Assembly: GCA_045542335.1 (NCBI GenBank)
Contig: JAZQKV010000049.1
Span: 1-64,000, forward strand
Direction of reading: 5' to 3'
From: CAKSUT01 sp045542335
GTDB lineage: Bacteria > Bacillota > Clostridia > Oscillospirales > CAG-382
Length of the DNA stretch: 64,000 nt
Both the position numbers and the translations under genes were made by a program. Each line of letters opens with the position of its first letter. The stretch's first letter is position 1. Below are positions 16,417 through 24,845 of the stretch, piece after piece. The notes under the pieces are model-generated. The model did not search any database. It worked only from the letters and a program-made list of their open reading frames with translations, and had not been told where the DNA came from.

Positions 16417-17907
16417 ATGAATTACACAAGCACAAGGAACACAGCAAAGGTTCTTGCGGCAAAAAGTGCCGCACAGGTAATTAAGCAGGGCATCGCCGAG
16501 GATGGCGGACTTTTTATGCCCGAAAGAATCCCGACAATTGACGGCGATTTTATAAAGTCGCTTATTCCTTTGGGATATGTTGAAAGAGCCGCAAAGGTTC
16601 TTGGACTTTTCCTTGAAGATTATACAGAAGAAGAGCTTCTCAAAGCTGCAGGGGCGGCTTATTCCGAGGAGAAATTTGTTGGCGGCGCAGCCCCCCTTAG
16701 CGCACTTGGGGACACCCATAGAATACTTGAATTGTGGCATGGCCCTACCTGTGCTTTCAAAGATATGGCACTTCAGATTATGCCTCGTCTTCTCTCGGTG
16801 GCACTTGGCAAAACCGGAGAGCAAAGAACTGCTTTCATTCTTGTTGCAACCTCCGGTGACACCGGAAAAGCGGCACTTGAAGGATATGCAGATGCGGACA
16901 AGGTTAAGATAATGGTGTTTTATCCGGAAGACGGCGTGAGCGCAATGCAGAAGCTTCAGATGACCTCTCAGAAGGGTGGAAATGTTTATGTTTGCGCTAT
17001 CAAGGGCAACTTTGATGATGCACAAAGCGGAGTGAAAAAGATTTTCTCCGATGCTCAAACCGCCGCAGAGCTTGACAGCATGGGATATTTTCTTTCAAGT
17101 GCAAACTCAATTAACTGGGGAAGACTTGCACCTCAGATTGTTTATTATATCAGCGCGTATTGCGATATGCTTGCCGCAGAGGATATAAAGCCGGGAGATG
17201 TGATTGACATAACTGTTCCCACAGGAAACTTCGGCAATATTTTTGCCGCATATATTGCAAAGAGAATGGGGCTTCCCGTTCGTCGCCTTATCTGCGCTTC
17301 CAACAGCAACAATATTCTCACCGATTTTATTAAGACCGGAACTTATGACCGCAATCGTGCATTCCACACAACCATGTCACCGTCTATGGATATTCTCATT
17401 TCCTCAAACCTTGAAAGACTTCTTTACACAATTGCAGGCGCACAAAAGACAGCAGGCTGGATGAAAGAGCTTGCCGAAACGGGCAAATACACCGTTGACC
17501 CTGAAACATTTGCCAAGATAACCGAAACTTTTGAAGCCGAATTCTGCTCTGAGGAAAACACTGCCGCAACCATCAAGGCAACCTTTGAGGAGTATTCCTA
17601 TCTTATTGACACCCACACGGCAGTAGGTCTTTACTGCTCAAAGAAATGCGACAAAAAGGACGGTGTTAAGATTGTCACCGCTTCCACCGCAAGTCCTTAT
17701 AAATTTGCGGCAGATGTTCTTGCATCTCTTGGCGAAAAGGATATTCCTGAGGGATTTGACGTTGTGAGAAAGCTCAGCGAAATAACAAAAACAGAAATTC
17801 CTGCGCCTCTTGCGGCTCTTGAGGGTGCAGAAATCAGATTCCCCAAGTCCGTCGGCAAGAGTGCAGACGAAATGTGGGACGAGGCAAAGGCATGGCTTAT
17901 TGGCTGA
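16417..17907 (+). CDS. thrC: Threonine synthase
   Basis: Encodes 496 residues, the long clostridial form of threonine synthase. It converts O-phosphohomoserine to threonine using PLP, in the cytoplasm. The PLP lysine is K115 in GPTCAFKDMA; the phosphate-binding TSGDTGKAAL and VPTGNFGNIFA segments are intact. The N-terminal YTSTRN opening is characteristic. AGAAAGGA lies before the ATG. Other threonine genes are not adjacent, and I saw no T-box in the 38-nt spacer upstream. Confidence 0.96.
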   Translation: MNYTSTRNTAKVLAAKSAAQVIKQGIAEDGGLFMPERIPTIDGDFIKSLIPLGYVERAAKVLGLFLEDYTEEELLKAAGAAYSEEKFVGGAAPLSALGDTHRILELWHGPTCAFKDMALQIMPRLLSVALGKTGEQRTAFILVATSGDTGKAALEGYADADKVKIMVFYPEDGVSAMQKLQMTSQKGGNVYVCAIKGNFDDAQSGVKKIFSDAQTAAELDSMGYFLSSANSINWGRLAPQIVYYISAYCDMLAAEDIKPGDVIDITVPTGNFGNIFAAYIAKRMGLPVRRLICASNSNNILTDFIKTGTYDRNRAFHTTMSPSMDILISSNLERLLYTIAGAQKTAGWMKELAETGKYTVDPETFAKITETFEAEFCSEENTAATIKATFEEYSYLIDTHTAVGLYCSKKCDKKDGVKIVTASTASPYKFAADVLASLGEKDIPEGFDVVRKLSEITKTEIPAPLAALEGAEIRFPKSVGKSADEMWDEAKAWLIG

Positions 17908-17938
17908 TTTGACTTTGTTATTATTTGATAATGAAAAT

Positions 17939-17972
17939 GGGATTGTATCATATGCGATACAATCCCGTTTTT
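17939..17972. terminator. Bidirectional terminator between thrC and ispF
   Basis: GGGATTGTATC (17939-17949) pairs perfectly with GATACAATCCC (17956-17966) around a 6-nt loop, followed by GTTTTTT. It lies between convergent genes. Confidence 0.85.
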
Positions 17973-17994
17973 TATTTTGCGATTATGGATGTTT

Positions 17995-18477
17995 TTAAAG
18001 CTTTTCCATAAGGACGACTGCATGAGCTGAAATACCTTCCTCGTGCCCTGTGAAGCCGAGCTTTTCTTCGGTTGTTGCTTTGATGTTTATGCAATCAATG
18101 CAAACGCTTAAAGTGTTGGCGATGTTTTGGCGCATTGTCTGAATGTGGGGCAACAGCTTTGGCTTTTGGGCAATGACGGTGATGTCTGCGTTTGAAAGAG
18201 TGTAGCCTTTTTCTTTGCAAAGGTTTACCACATGCCTAAGAAGCTTTATGCTTGAAATATCTTTATAATTGTCATCTGTGTCGGGGAAATGCTTTCCGAT
18301 GTCGCCAAGGGCAAGCGCTCCGAGCATTGCGTCCATGAGGGCGTGAACAAGGACATCTGCATCTGAATGACCGAGAAGTCCGAGTGTGTGCGGAATTTCA
18401 ACTCCGCCGAGAATCAGCTTTCTGTTTTCGGTGAGTCTGTGAACGTCATAGCCATGACCGATTCTTATGTTGCTCAT
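17995..18477 (-). CDS. ispF: 2-C-methyl-D-erythritol 2,4-cyclodiphosphate synthase
   Basis: Encodes 160 residues, the usual length. The enzyme cyclises CDP-ME2P to MEcPP in the MEP isoprenoid pathway. Zinc ligands appear in GHGYDVHRL (D and H) and HSDADVLVHALMDA; the C-terminal FTGHEEGISAHAV is diagnostic. It lies 19 nt downstream of ispD on the same strand, so the two form an operon for consecutive-phase MEP steps. Confidence 0.97.
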   Translation of the reverse strand: MSNIRIGHGYDVHRLTENRKLILGGVEIPHTLGLLGHSDADVLVHALMDAMLGALALGDIGKHFPDTDDNYKDISSIKLLRHVVNLCKEKGYTLSNADITVIAQKPKLLPHIQTMRQNIANTLSVCIDCINIKATTEEKLGFTGHEEGISAHAVVLMEKL

Positions 18478-18496
18478 GTGTGTTTTCCTCCTGAGA

Positions 18497-19267
18497 TCAG
18501 ATTTTGTCCGGGGTTCGTGATTGCAAAATGGCATTGGCAATTGCGATATCTTCGGGATAGGTGATTTTGATGTTCTGCGAGCTTGCCTCGGAAAGCATGA
18601 TTTCAAAACCTGCCTCGGAAACAAGGCTGCTGTCATCGGTGAAATCAACGACACTCTTTCCATCATCTTGTGCTTTTTTGCGTGCAATGGAAAGGGCGGT
18701 GTGATAAATGTCTGTTGAAAAAACCTGCGGAGTTGAAATGAGGAAAAGTCCGTCACGCTCAACGGAGTCTGTTACACGAAGTCCCTTTGAAGCTCGTTTT
18801 ACTGTGTCCCGGACTCTTACCGCACAAACGCCGCTACCGTATTTTGCCGCTGTTTTTATGGCGGCATCAATTTCGGCGGTTGTTATAAGAGGTCTTGCGC
18901 CATCGTGAATTGCAACAAAATCCGTCTGACCGTCCTTCATGGCGTGGATAAATGCGTTTGAAACAGATTCGGAGCGTGTGTCACCGCCTTTGACAACGCC
19001 TTTAAGCTTGGGGTATTTTCCCGTTTTCACAATTTCATTGTATATTGGCAAATCGTCGCCTTTTGCGCTTATAAATATTCTGCCCACAGCCTGACAAGCT
19101 GAAAAAGCCTCGATACTGTAATCAATGACACGTTTTCCGCAAAGCTCTATAAGCGGCTTTGATACCCCGCCCATTCTGCTTCCGCTTCCGCCTGCCGCAA
19201 TAATAACGGTAACTTCGCCTTTGGGATATTTGTTAAGCTTATAAGCAACAGAATTGAATATGTTCAT
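18497..19267 (-). CDS. ispD: 2-C-methyl-D-erythritol 4-phosphate cytidylyltransferase
   Basis: Encodes 256 residues. It activates MEP with CTP in isoprenoid synthesis. The nucleotide-binding loop IIAAGGSGSRMG is near the N-terminus, and VAIHDGARPL and STPQVF segments match the family. The ATG at 19265-19267 has GGAGG upstream, which fixes the start despite a longer open frame (to 19318). A ~15-residue N-terminal extension precedes the Rossmann strand. Transcribed with ispF, divergent from dacF. Confidence 0.95.
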   Translation of the reverse strand: MNIFNSVAYKLNKYPKGEVTVIIAAGGSGSRMGGVSKPLIELCGKRVIDYSIEAFSACQAVGRIFISAKGDDLPIYNEIVKTGKYPKLKGVVKGGDTRSESVSNAFIHAMKDGQTDFVAIHDGARPLITTAEIDAAIKTAAKYGSGVCAVRVRDTVKRASKGLRVTDSVERDGLFLISTPQVFSTDIYHTALSIARKKAQDDGKSVVDFTDDSSLVSEAGFEIMLSEASSQNIKITYPEDIAIANAILQSRTPDKI

Positions 19268-19470
19268 ATAACCTCCGGGTGAATGGAAAATTCTAAACAA
19301 AGATGAAATCTTTGACAAAAAGTAACTTTTACTCCACTCTGTTTCTCACATTTTACTCCTTTTGTTTCACATGGTGCGAAACTCATTGTAAAGGGTTTGT
19401 GAATTTAAAGGACTTTTTACAAAAAAACGCACATATAATCATAAAAACGGAAAGGATTGGTGAGGACAAG

Positions 19471-20703
19471 TTGGATATTAAGACTTTTTATAACAAGAAC
19501 GAGTGGGGAACGAAAAAGGAAAAGAGCAAGCGCAAAAGAATGTATGCGAATAGAAAAGGTGCAGATGGCAGAGCAAGTTATTCAAGAACAAATGCGGAAA
19601 AAGGTTTTTCAATGGCGGTTCTGATGTTTTTCGGAGCTGCAGTTATTGTATCTCCGTTTATCAAGCTTGTATGGGGTAAACCTGATTCTTTTTCTGCAGG
19701 TGTTTTTGCGGAAAGGGCTTGCCAAAATGGCGTTTATGTTGATGTTATGCCGGTTATTCCCATGAGGGCGGCAAATGTGTTGGCGCAGGTTTCGGGTTAT
19801 GCAAAGGCGGCGATTGTTGTTGATGCAAGGACAGGGGAGGTGCTTTATGCAAGCAACGAAAATGAGCGTCTTCCCATGGCAAGCACAACAAAAATAATGA
19901 CAGCTCTCGTTGCCGCAGATATGCTTGACCCCCGGACAGCGGTTAAAATAACACCTGAAGCGGCAGGTGTTGAGGGAAGCTCAATTTATCTTGAAGCCGG
20001 CGAAACTGTCAGCGCACAAACCCTTCTTTGCGGTTTGCTTCTTGAATCGGGAAACGATGCGGCAACGGCAATTGCCATTGCTTGTTGCGGTTCGCTTGAG
20101 GCTTTTGCGCAAAAAATGAATGATAAAGCGCAGAGCCTTGGCCTTTCTGATACTCATTTTACAAATCCCCATGGACTGCATGACGAAAACCATTATACAA
20201 CTGCCCGTGAGCTTGCCGCTATTGCCTGCGCCGCATTGGAGAAAGATGAAATTGCCCGCATTGTTTCGTCGAAAAGCATTGTGTGTGGAGGAGAATTCTC
20301 GGAGGTTTCGGGTGAAAAGGTGCGCCATTTCACGAACCACAACAAATTGCTTTCGTTTTATGACGGAGCCTGTGGTATGAAAACAGGATTTACAAAGGTG
20401 GCAGGGAGGTGCCTTGTGAGCAGTGCTGAAAGGGATGGCACAATGCTTGTTGCGGTTACTTTGGGCTGCCCTGATGATTGGGATGTCCATATGCAGCTGC
20501 TTGACTTTGGCTTTGAAAATTTCAGGTCTGCGAGGCTCACGGAACCCGGCGGAATTGATCTTTCGCCTTTCGGAATAAATGTGAAAGCTGAAAGCATGGG
20601 AGAAAGGTTTGCGACAGTTGCAAAAGGTGAACAGCCGATTTTTGATTATCGGATAGATTATGCCGACGGAAAGGCTGAACTTTCTGTTGAAAAGAAACAG
20701 TAA
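19471..20703 (+). CDS. D-alanyl-D-alanine carboxypeptidase, DacF-like (S11)
   Basis: Encodes ~410 residues if the TTG at 19471 is used (GGTGAGG upstream); an ATG at 19543 is also possible. A basic cytoplasmic tail is followed by a membrane segment (~48-66), then a secreted S11 penicillin-binding domain. The three catalytic boxes are SxxK (Ser138, Lys141 in ASTTKIM), SGN in LLESGND, and KTG in GMKTGFTK. It trims the terminal D-Ala from peptidoglycan stem peptides outside the membrane. The C-terminal domain (~PBP5_C) is short. Because an uncleaved anchor replaces a classical signal peptide, N-terminal processing is uncertain. Confidence 0.9.
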   Translation: MDIKTFYNKNEWGTKKEKSKRKRMYANRKGADGRASYSRTNAEKGFSMAVLMFFGAAVIVSPFIKLVWGKPDSFSAGVFAERACQNGVYVDVMPVIPMRAANVLAQVSGYAKAAIVVDARTGEVLYASNENERLPMASTTKIMTALVAADMLDPRTAVKITPEAAGVEGSSIYLEAGETVSAQTLLCGLLLESGNDAATAIAIACCGSLEAFAQKMNDKAQSLGLSDTHFTNPHGLHDENHYTTARELAAIACAALEKDEIARIVSSKSIVCGGEFSEVSGEKVRHFTNHNKLLSFYDGACGMKTGFTKVAGRCLVSSAERDGTMLVAVTLGCPDDWDVHMQLLDFGFENFRSARLTEPGGIDLSPFGINVKAESMGERFATVAKGEQPIFDYRIDYADGKAELSVEKKQ

Positions 20704-20763
20704 GGCGAGTTTTGCCTTTTTGCTTAAAATACAAAATAATGGGAAAAATTCATAAAAACTATG

Positions 20764-20791
20764 TTTACAATTAATAAATATCGGATATACT
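20764..20791 (+). promoter_or_regulatory. Promoter for the small membrane protein at 20898
   Basis: TTTACA (20764-20769) and TATACT (20786-20791) are 16 bp apart. A ~100-nt untranslated leader would precede the ATG at 20898; no clear fold was found in it. Confidence 0.6.
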
Positions 20792-20897
20792 GTAACCGTA
20801 GTGTACAATGTGGGTTTGTCACATTGTTTTTACACAGCCTTTCGGATATGACGACAGCTTTGAAAGGGAGTCTTTCCGAAGAAAGGACGGTTATTTT

Positions 20898-21257
20898 ATG
20901 AAAACAAACAATTCGGGTGGAGTTGCGGAGGTTGTTCTTGGAATCGTCTCGGATATTTGCGAGGGTGCAAAGATTCTTGACAGCTATGTTATCCGCAAAA
21001 GGACACGGATGGAATTGAGCCTTGAAAACAAAAATGAGCCTCAGAAGCCGATTTTGAGCATGGACAGAACATGGAAGTGTGACAAGTCTATTCTCCAGCT
21101 TCTTGTTATGATGCTTGGTTTTGCGGCGGCGGTGGGCGCATTTGTGTGCATGGCGAAAATTCGCAAAAATGAAAAGAAAAAGATGAAAGCCAAGATTAAA
21201 AAGGTCAAGGCAGAAAAGAACCGTGAGATTAAAAAGTTAAGACAGCAGAATAGTTAA
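20898..21257 (+). CDS. Hypothetical single-pass membrane protein
   Basis: Encodes 119 residues; family not recognised. An amphipathic N-terminal half is followed by one membrane helix (~70-90, LQLLVMMLGFAAAVGAFVCM) and a highly basic C-terminal tail rich in Lys (KKKMKAKIKKVKAEKN). The tail could be cytoplasmic and bind nucleic acid or phospholipid, but this is only inference from charge. GAAAGGACGG precedes the ATG. It is 38 nt upstream of the tautomerase gene. Confidence 0.6.
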   Translation: MKTNNSGGVAEVVLGIVSDICEGAKILDSYVIRKRTRMELSLENKNEPQKPILSMDRTWKCDKSILQLLVMMLGFAAAVGAFVCMAKIRKNEKKKMKAKIKKVKAEKNREIKKLRQQNS

Positions 21258-21295
21258 GCAGTATTTTTATCAAGCTTGAAAGGAAGGTATTTGTT

Positions 21296-21526
21296 ATGCC
21301 GCATATCAGCGTAAAAATGATTGAGGGAAGAAGTGAGGAGCAGAAAAAACAGCTTGCCGCTGCCCTTGAAGAAGCACTTACAAAGACTCTTGGGTGCGGT
21401 TCACATTGGGTGAGCATCTCAATCGAGGACTATAACGGAAAAGAATGGCAGGATGTTTTTAAAAACGACATAGAGGGTTCAAAGCTTTATAAAAAGCCTG
21501 AATATGACCCCAAAATACTGCTTTGA
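21296..21526 (+). CDS. 4-oxalocrotonate tautomerase family protein
   Basis: Encodes 76 residues. Pro2 follows the initiator Met (MPHISVKM), the catalytic base of the tautomerase superfamily. A basic residue in IEGRS, in the position of the family's first Arg, is present. Members are small homo-oligomers that move double bonds in keto-enol substrates; the substrate here is unknown. At 76 residues it is longer than classical 62-residue 4-OT and resembles the PptA-like group. Confidence 0.85.
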   Translation: MPHISVKMIEGRSEEQKKQLAAALEEALTKTLGCGSHWVSISIEDYNGKEWQDVFKNDIEGSKLYKKPEYDPKILL

Positions 21527-21593
21527 AAGCAGAAACGGCTTGTTTAAAAGCATTTGAAATTATAAAAACGAATTCAACGGAGGTTAAAAGCCA

Positions 21594-24500
21594 ATGATAA
21601 AGCAACCCCTTTACCACCTTGATCCCAAGGTGCCACACGTTAATACCGAAGCTCCAAGAGCTTATTTTATCCCTTATGATTGCAAGTCCAATGCCCTTGC
21701 AGGCAAGAGAAATCGCTCTCCATATTTTAAAAGCCTTTGTGGTGAGTGGTTTTTCAAGTTTTATGAAAACGGACTTTGCGACCTTGAAGAAGACCCCGGA
21801 AGCGAGGACTTTGAGGTTTGCGACTGTGGATGTTTTGATACAATAAATGTTCCGCAGAGCTGGCAGATGTCCCTCGGTAAGGGATATGATGTTCCCAATT
21901 ACACAAATGCAGATTATCCTTTCCCTTGTGATCCTCCTTATATTCCCAACGAAAACCCTTGTGCTCTTTACACACGCACTTTTACTCTTTCGGAAAACTT
22001 TGCCAGGAGAGATGTGTTCCTCAATTTCGAGGGCGTTGACAGCGCATTTTATCTTTACATAAACGGAAAGTTTGTTGGATATGGAACGGTTAGCCACAGC
22101 ACAAACGAGTTTGATGTTTCGGAATATGTGCTCCCCGGTGAGAACACGATCTCCCTTATTGTCATGAAATGGTGTGCCGCAAGCTACCTTGAGGACCAGG
22201 ATATGTGGAGAATGTCCGGTATTTTCAGAGAGGTTTACCTGCTTGCAAGAGATAAGGAAAGAGTCTCCGATATTTTCGTAAAGCCTACCCTCGATAAAAA
22301 GCTCTCCGTCGGCACTCTTTCGGCTGATATCTCCTATGTGGGTGCGAAAAAGGCAAGATATGAGCTTTATGATGCAGGTTCTGATTCCCTTATCGCAGAG
22401 GGCGAGTGCAAGGCTTCAATTTCGGTAAAAGTGCCGGAGGTGAAGCTGTGGTCCTCTGAAACACCGAATCTTTATACACTCATTCTTTATTGCGGTGACG
22501 AAGTTATTGTTCAGAAGGTCGGTTTCAAGAAGATTGAAATTAAGGGCGGAATTGTTTACATAAACGGCAAAAAGGTTAAGGGCCTTGGCGTAAACCGTCA
22601 CGACTCTCACCCGATACTTGGTCATACCACTCCTTTTGACCACATAGTAAACGACCTTAAGATTATGAAGCGTTGCAACGTTAACATAATCCGCACCTCG
22701 CATTATCCCAACGACCCCAGATTCACAGAGCTTTGCGATGAAATGGGCTTTTATGTTGTTGACGAGGCAGATCTTGAAACCCACGGTGCAATAAGGATGA
22801 AAATAGCTCCCGATTCAAGCTTTATGGACAGCTTCAGCTACGTTTCAAATATGCCTGAATATGAAATTGCGTATGTTGACAGGGCGGCTCGTCTGTTTGA
22901 AAGAGATAAGAATCACGCTTGCGTTTTATTCTGGTCGCTTGGCAATGAGTCGGGTTGCGGAGAGAATCATGTCAAGATGCGTGATTACATTCTCGAAAGA
23001 AACAAGGATGCTGTAATCCACTATCAAATGGCGTGTGAAAAACATTCCGGAACAAAGTACATTGATATTTCTCCCATTGAGAGCGATATGTATCCGAGCG
23101 TTGGAGATATTCTCAAGTATCTTGAAAAGGACGATGCAAAGCCATTTTACCTGTGCGAATACTGTCATGCAATGGGTAACGGCCCCGGAGACCTCAAGGC
23201 ATATGTTGATGCAATGCGTTCCAACGATAAGTTCTTTGGCGGTTGCGTGTGGGAGTTTACTGACCACTCTGTTGAGATTGATGTTGATGGTAAAAAGGGT
23301 TACACCTATGGCGGCGACTTTGGTGAAACAGATTATCCGAACAGCGGAAACTTCTGTGTTGACGGTCTTGTTTACCCCGACAGACGACTTCACACGGGTA
23401 TCCTCGAAATGAAGAAGGCATATCAGCCATATAAGGTTGAGCTTGTTGATTTTGAAACGGGTGAAATTAAAATTACAAGCTACCGTGACTTTACAGACCT
23501 TTCTGATCTTGATTTCCATTGGAGCGTTGAATGTAACGGTAAAACCGTTGTAAGCGGAAGAATTGCGGCACCTGAAATTGCACCTCGCAAAGAGGCAACA
23601 TACAAGTTGTTCAATTCGTTTGATTTTGAAGTAGACGGTGAATATTTCCTCAACATCAAGGCTCTTACCAACAAGCCATATTTCTACGCTGAAGCAGGTC
23701 ACGAGGTGGGCACAGATCAGTTTGAACTGTTCACCATGCACTGCGACGATGAATATGCCGGAAATCTTGATTATGCCGAGCCGCTTTATGTGACGGAAAA
23801 CGAAAGATATATTGAGGTTGACGCAGGAGAAACAGCGTATCTCTTTGATAAGTGCCTTGGAAACCTCAGTCAGATTCTCTGCAACGGCAAGGAAATGCTT
23901 GCAAAGCCTGCAGGACTTAAAGTTTGGCGTGCGCCTATGGACAACGACCGCAATATCAAGAACGAGTGGATAAAGGAAGGCTATGACAAGCTGACACGCC
24001 GTGTGGACAAGGTTGAAATGGTGTCCGAGAGAGAGGACGAGGTTGTTATCACGATGACGGGCGTTCTTGCGCCAAAGGCAAAGAGCGTTGTTATAAACTT
24101 CACCGAAAAATACACCGTGAGCATTGACGGTTCGCTTACCTTTGTTGTTGACGCAACACTTGGCAACCGCCACGGGGACTTCTATCTGCCCTTTATACCG
24201 AGATTCGGTCTTGAACTTACAATGCCCGAGGGCAACGAGAGAATGACATATTTCGGCTACGGACCCATGGAAAGCTATCCCGACAAGCATCTTGCCGCAA
24301 GAGTGGGACATTTCAGCAGTTCTGTTACAGACAATTTTGAGCATTATATCAGACCCCAGGAAAATTCCTCTCATATCGGCACACGTTTTGCCGCTGTTGG
24401 CACGCTTCAGGGACTTGGACTTCACTTTGCTTATCTTGGCGAGGGAAGTGAGTTCAGCTTTAATGCAAGTCACTATACTGCGGAGCAGTTGACCAAAACT

Positions 24501-24698
24501 GAACACGATTATGAGCTTGAGCCACTTGCGGAAACAATTGTAAATGTTGATTTCTACATGAGTGGAAGCGGCTCAAATTCCTGCGGACCGAGCCTTGCTC
24601 CCGAATGGCGTGTGAGCGACAAACAGCTTCACGGTGAGGTTAAGATTACGCCGTGTTTCTTTGATGAGGACGAGCTTTTTGGTGTTAAAAAAGCGTGA
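21594..24698 (+). CDS. lacZ: Beta-galactosidase, glycoside hydrolase family 2
   Basis: Encodes 1034 residues, the classic LacZ length, without a signal peptide. The order is N-terminal sugar-binding domain (~25-215), immunoglobulin-like domain, TIM barrel (~325-620), a second Ig-like domain and the C-terminal beta-sandwich (Bgal_small_N). The acid/base is E452 in LGNESGCG and the nucleophile E522 in LCEYCHAMGNGPGD. The QSWQ-type segment (NVPQSWQM) and VNRHDSHP are also typical. It would split beta-galactosides taken into the cytoplasm. It has a good ribosome site and lies ~150 nt before the beta-helix gene. Confidence 0.95.
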   Translation: MIKQPLYHLDPKVPHVNTEAPRAYFIPYDCKSNALAGKRNRSPYFKSLCGEWFFKFYENGLCDLEEDPGSEDFEVCDCGCFDTINVPQSWQMSLGKGYDVPNYTNADYPFPCDPPYIPNENPCALYTRTFTLSENFARRDVFLNFEGVDSAFYLYINGKFVGYGTVSHSTNEFDVSEYVLPGENTISLIVMKWCAASYLEDQDMWRMSGIFREVYLLARDKERVSDIFVKPTLDKKLSVGTLSADISYVGAKKARYELYDAGSDSLIAEGECKASISVKVPEVKLWSSETPNLYTLILYCGDEVIVQKVGFKKIEIKGGIVYINGKKVKGLGVNRHDSHPILGHTTPFDHIVNDLKIMKRCNVNIIRTSHYPNDPRFTELCDEMGFYVVDEADLETHGAIRMKIAPDSSFMDSFSYVSNMPEYEIAYVDRAARLFERDKNHACVLFWSLGNESGCGENHVKMRDYILERNKDAVIHYQMACEKHSGTKYIDISPIESDMYPSVGDILKYLEKDDAKPFYLCEYCHAMGNGPGDLKAYVDAMRSNDKFFGGCVWEFTDHSVEIDVDGKKGYTYGGDFGETDYPNSGNFCVDGLVYPDRRLHTGILEMKKAYQPYKVELVDFETGEIKITSYRDFTDLSDLDFHWSVECNGKTVVSGRIAAPEIAPRKEATYKLFNSFDFEVDGEYFLNIKALTNKPYFYAEAGHEVGTDQFELFTMHCDDEYAGNLDYAEPLYVTENERYIEVDAGETAYLFDKCLGNLSQILCNGKEMLAKPAGLKVWRAPMDNDRNIKNEWIKEGYDKLTRRVDKVEMVSEREDEVVITMTGVLAPKAKSVVINFTEKYTVSIDGSLTFVVDATLGNRHGDFYLPFIPRFGLELTMPEGNERMTYFGYGPMESYPDKHLAARVGHFSSSVTDNFEHYIRPQENSSHIGTRFAAVGTLQGLGLHFAYLGEGSEFSFNASHYTAEQLTKTEHDYELEPLAETIVNVDFYMSGSGSNSCGPSLAPEWRVSDKQLHGEVKITPCFFDEDELFGVKKA

Positions 24699-24762
24699 CA
24701 CAAATATCTTGAGATAACCTGAATAAATGCAGAATACTGCCTCATTTTGGCAGAATAATGCA

Positions 24763-24826
24763 TTGAACAAGGCACTTTATGATGTTATAATACGGACGGT
24801 GCTGATTCTGCACCGCCCGTTTTTTG
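24763..24826 (+). promoter_or_regulatory. Promoter immediately followed by an intrinsic terminator
   Basis: TTGAAC (24763-24768) and TATAAT (24786-24791) are 17 bp apart. Right after the -10, ACGGACGGTGC (24792-24802) pairs with GCACCGCCCGT (24810-24820) with one mismatch, then six T. The hairpin probably terminates lacZ transcription, but it also covers the start site expected from the promoter. The next ribosome site begins ~5 nt after the T-run. Confidence 0.55.
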
Positions 24827-24845
24827 AAAAGGAAGGGCGAAAAAC

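Noticed and set aside
22926..24506. 526-codon open frame on the minus strand
   Set aside because: It is antisense to the lacZ coding region, has no ribosome site, and its product is Cys/His-rich without recognisable domains. It is a shadow of biased codon use.
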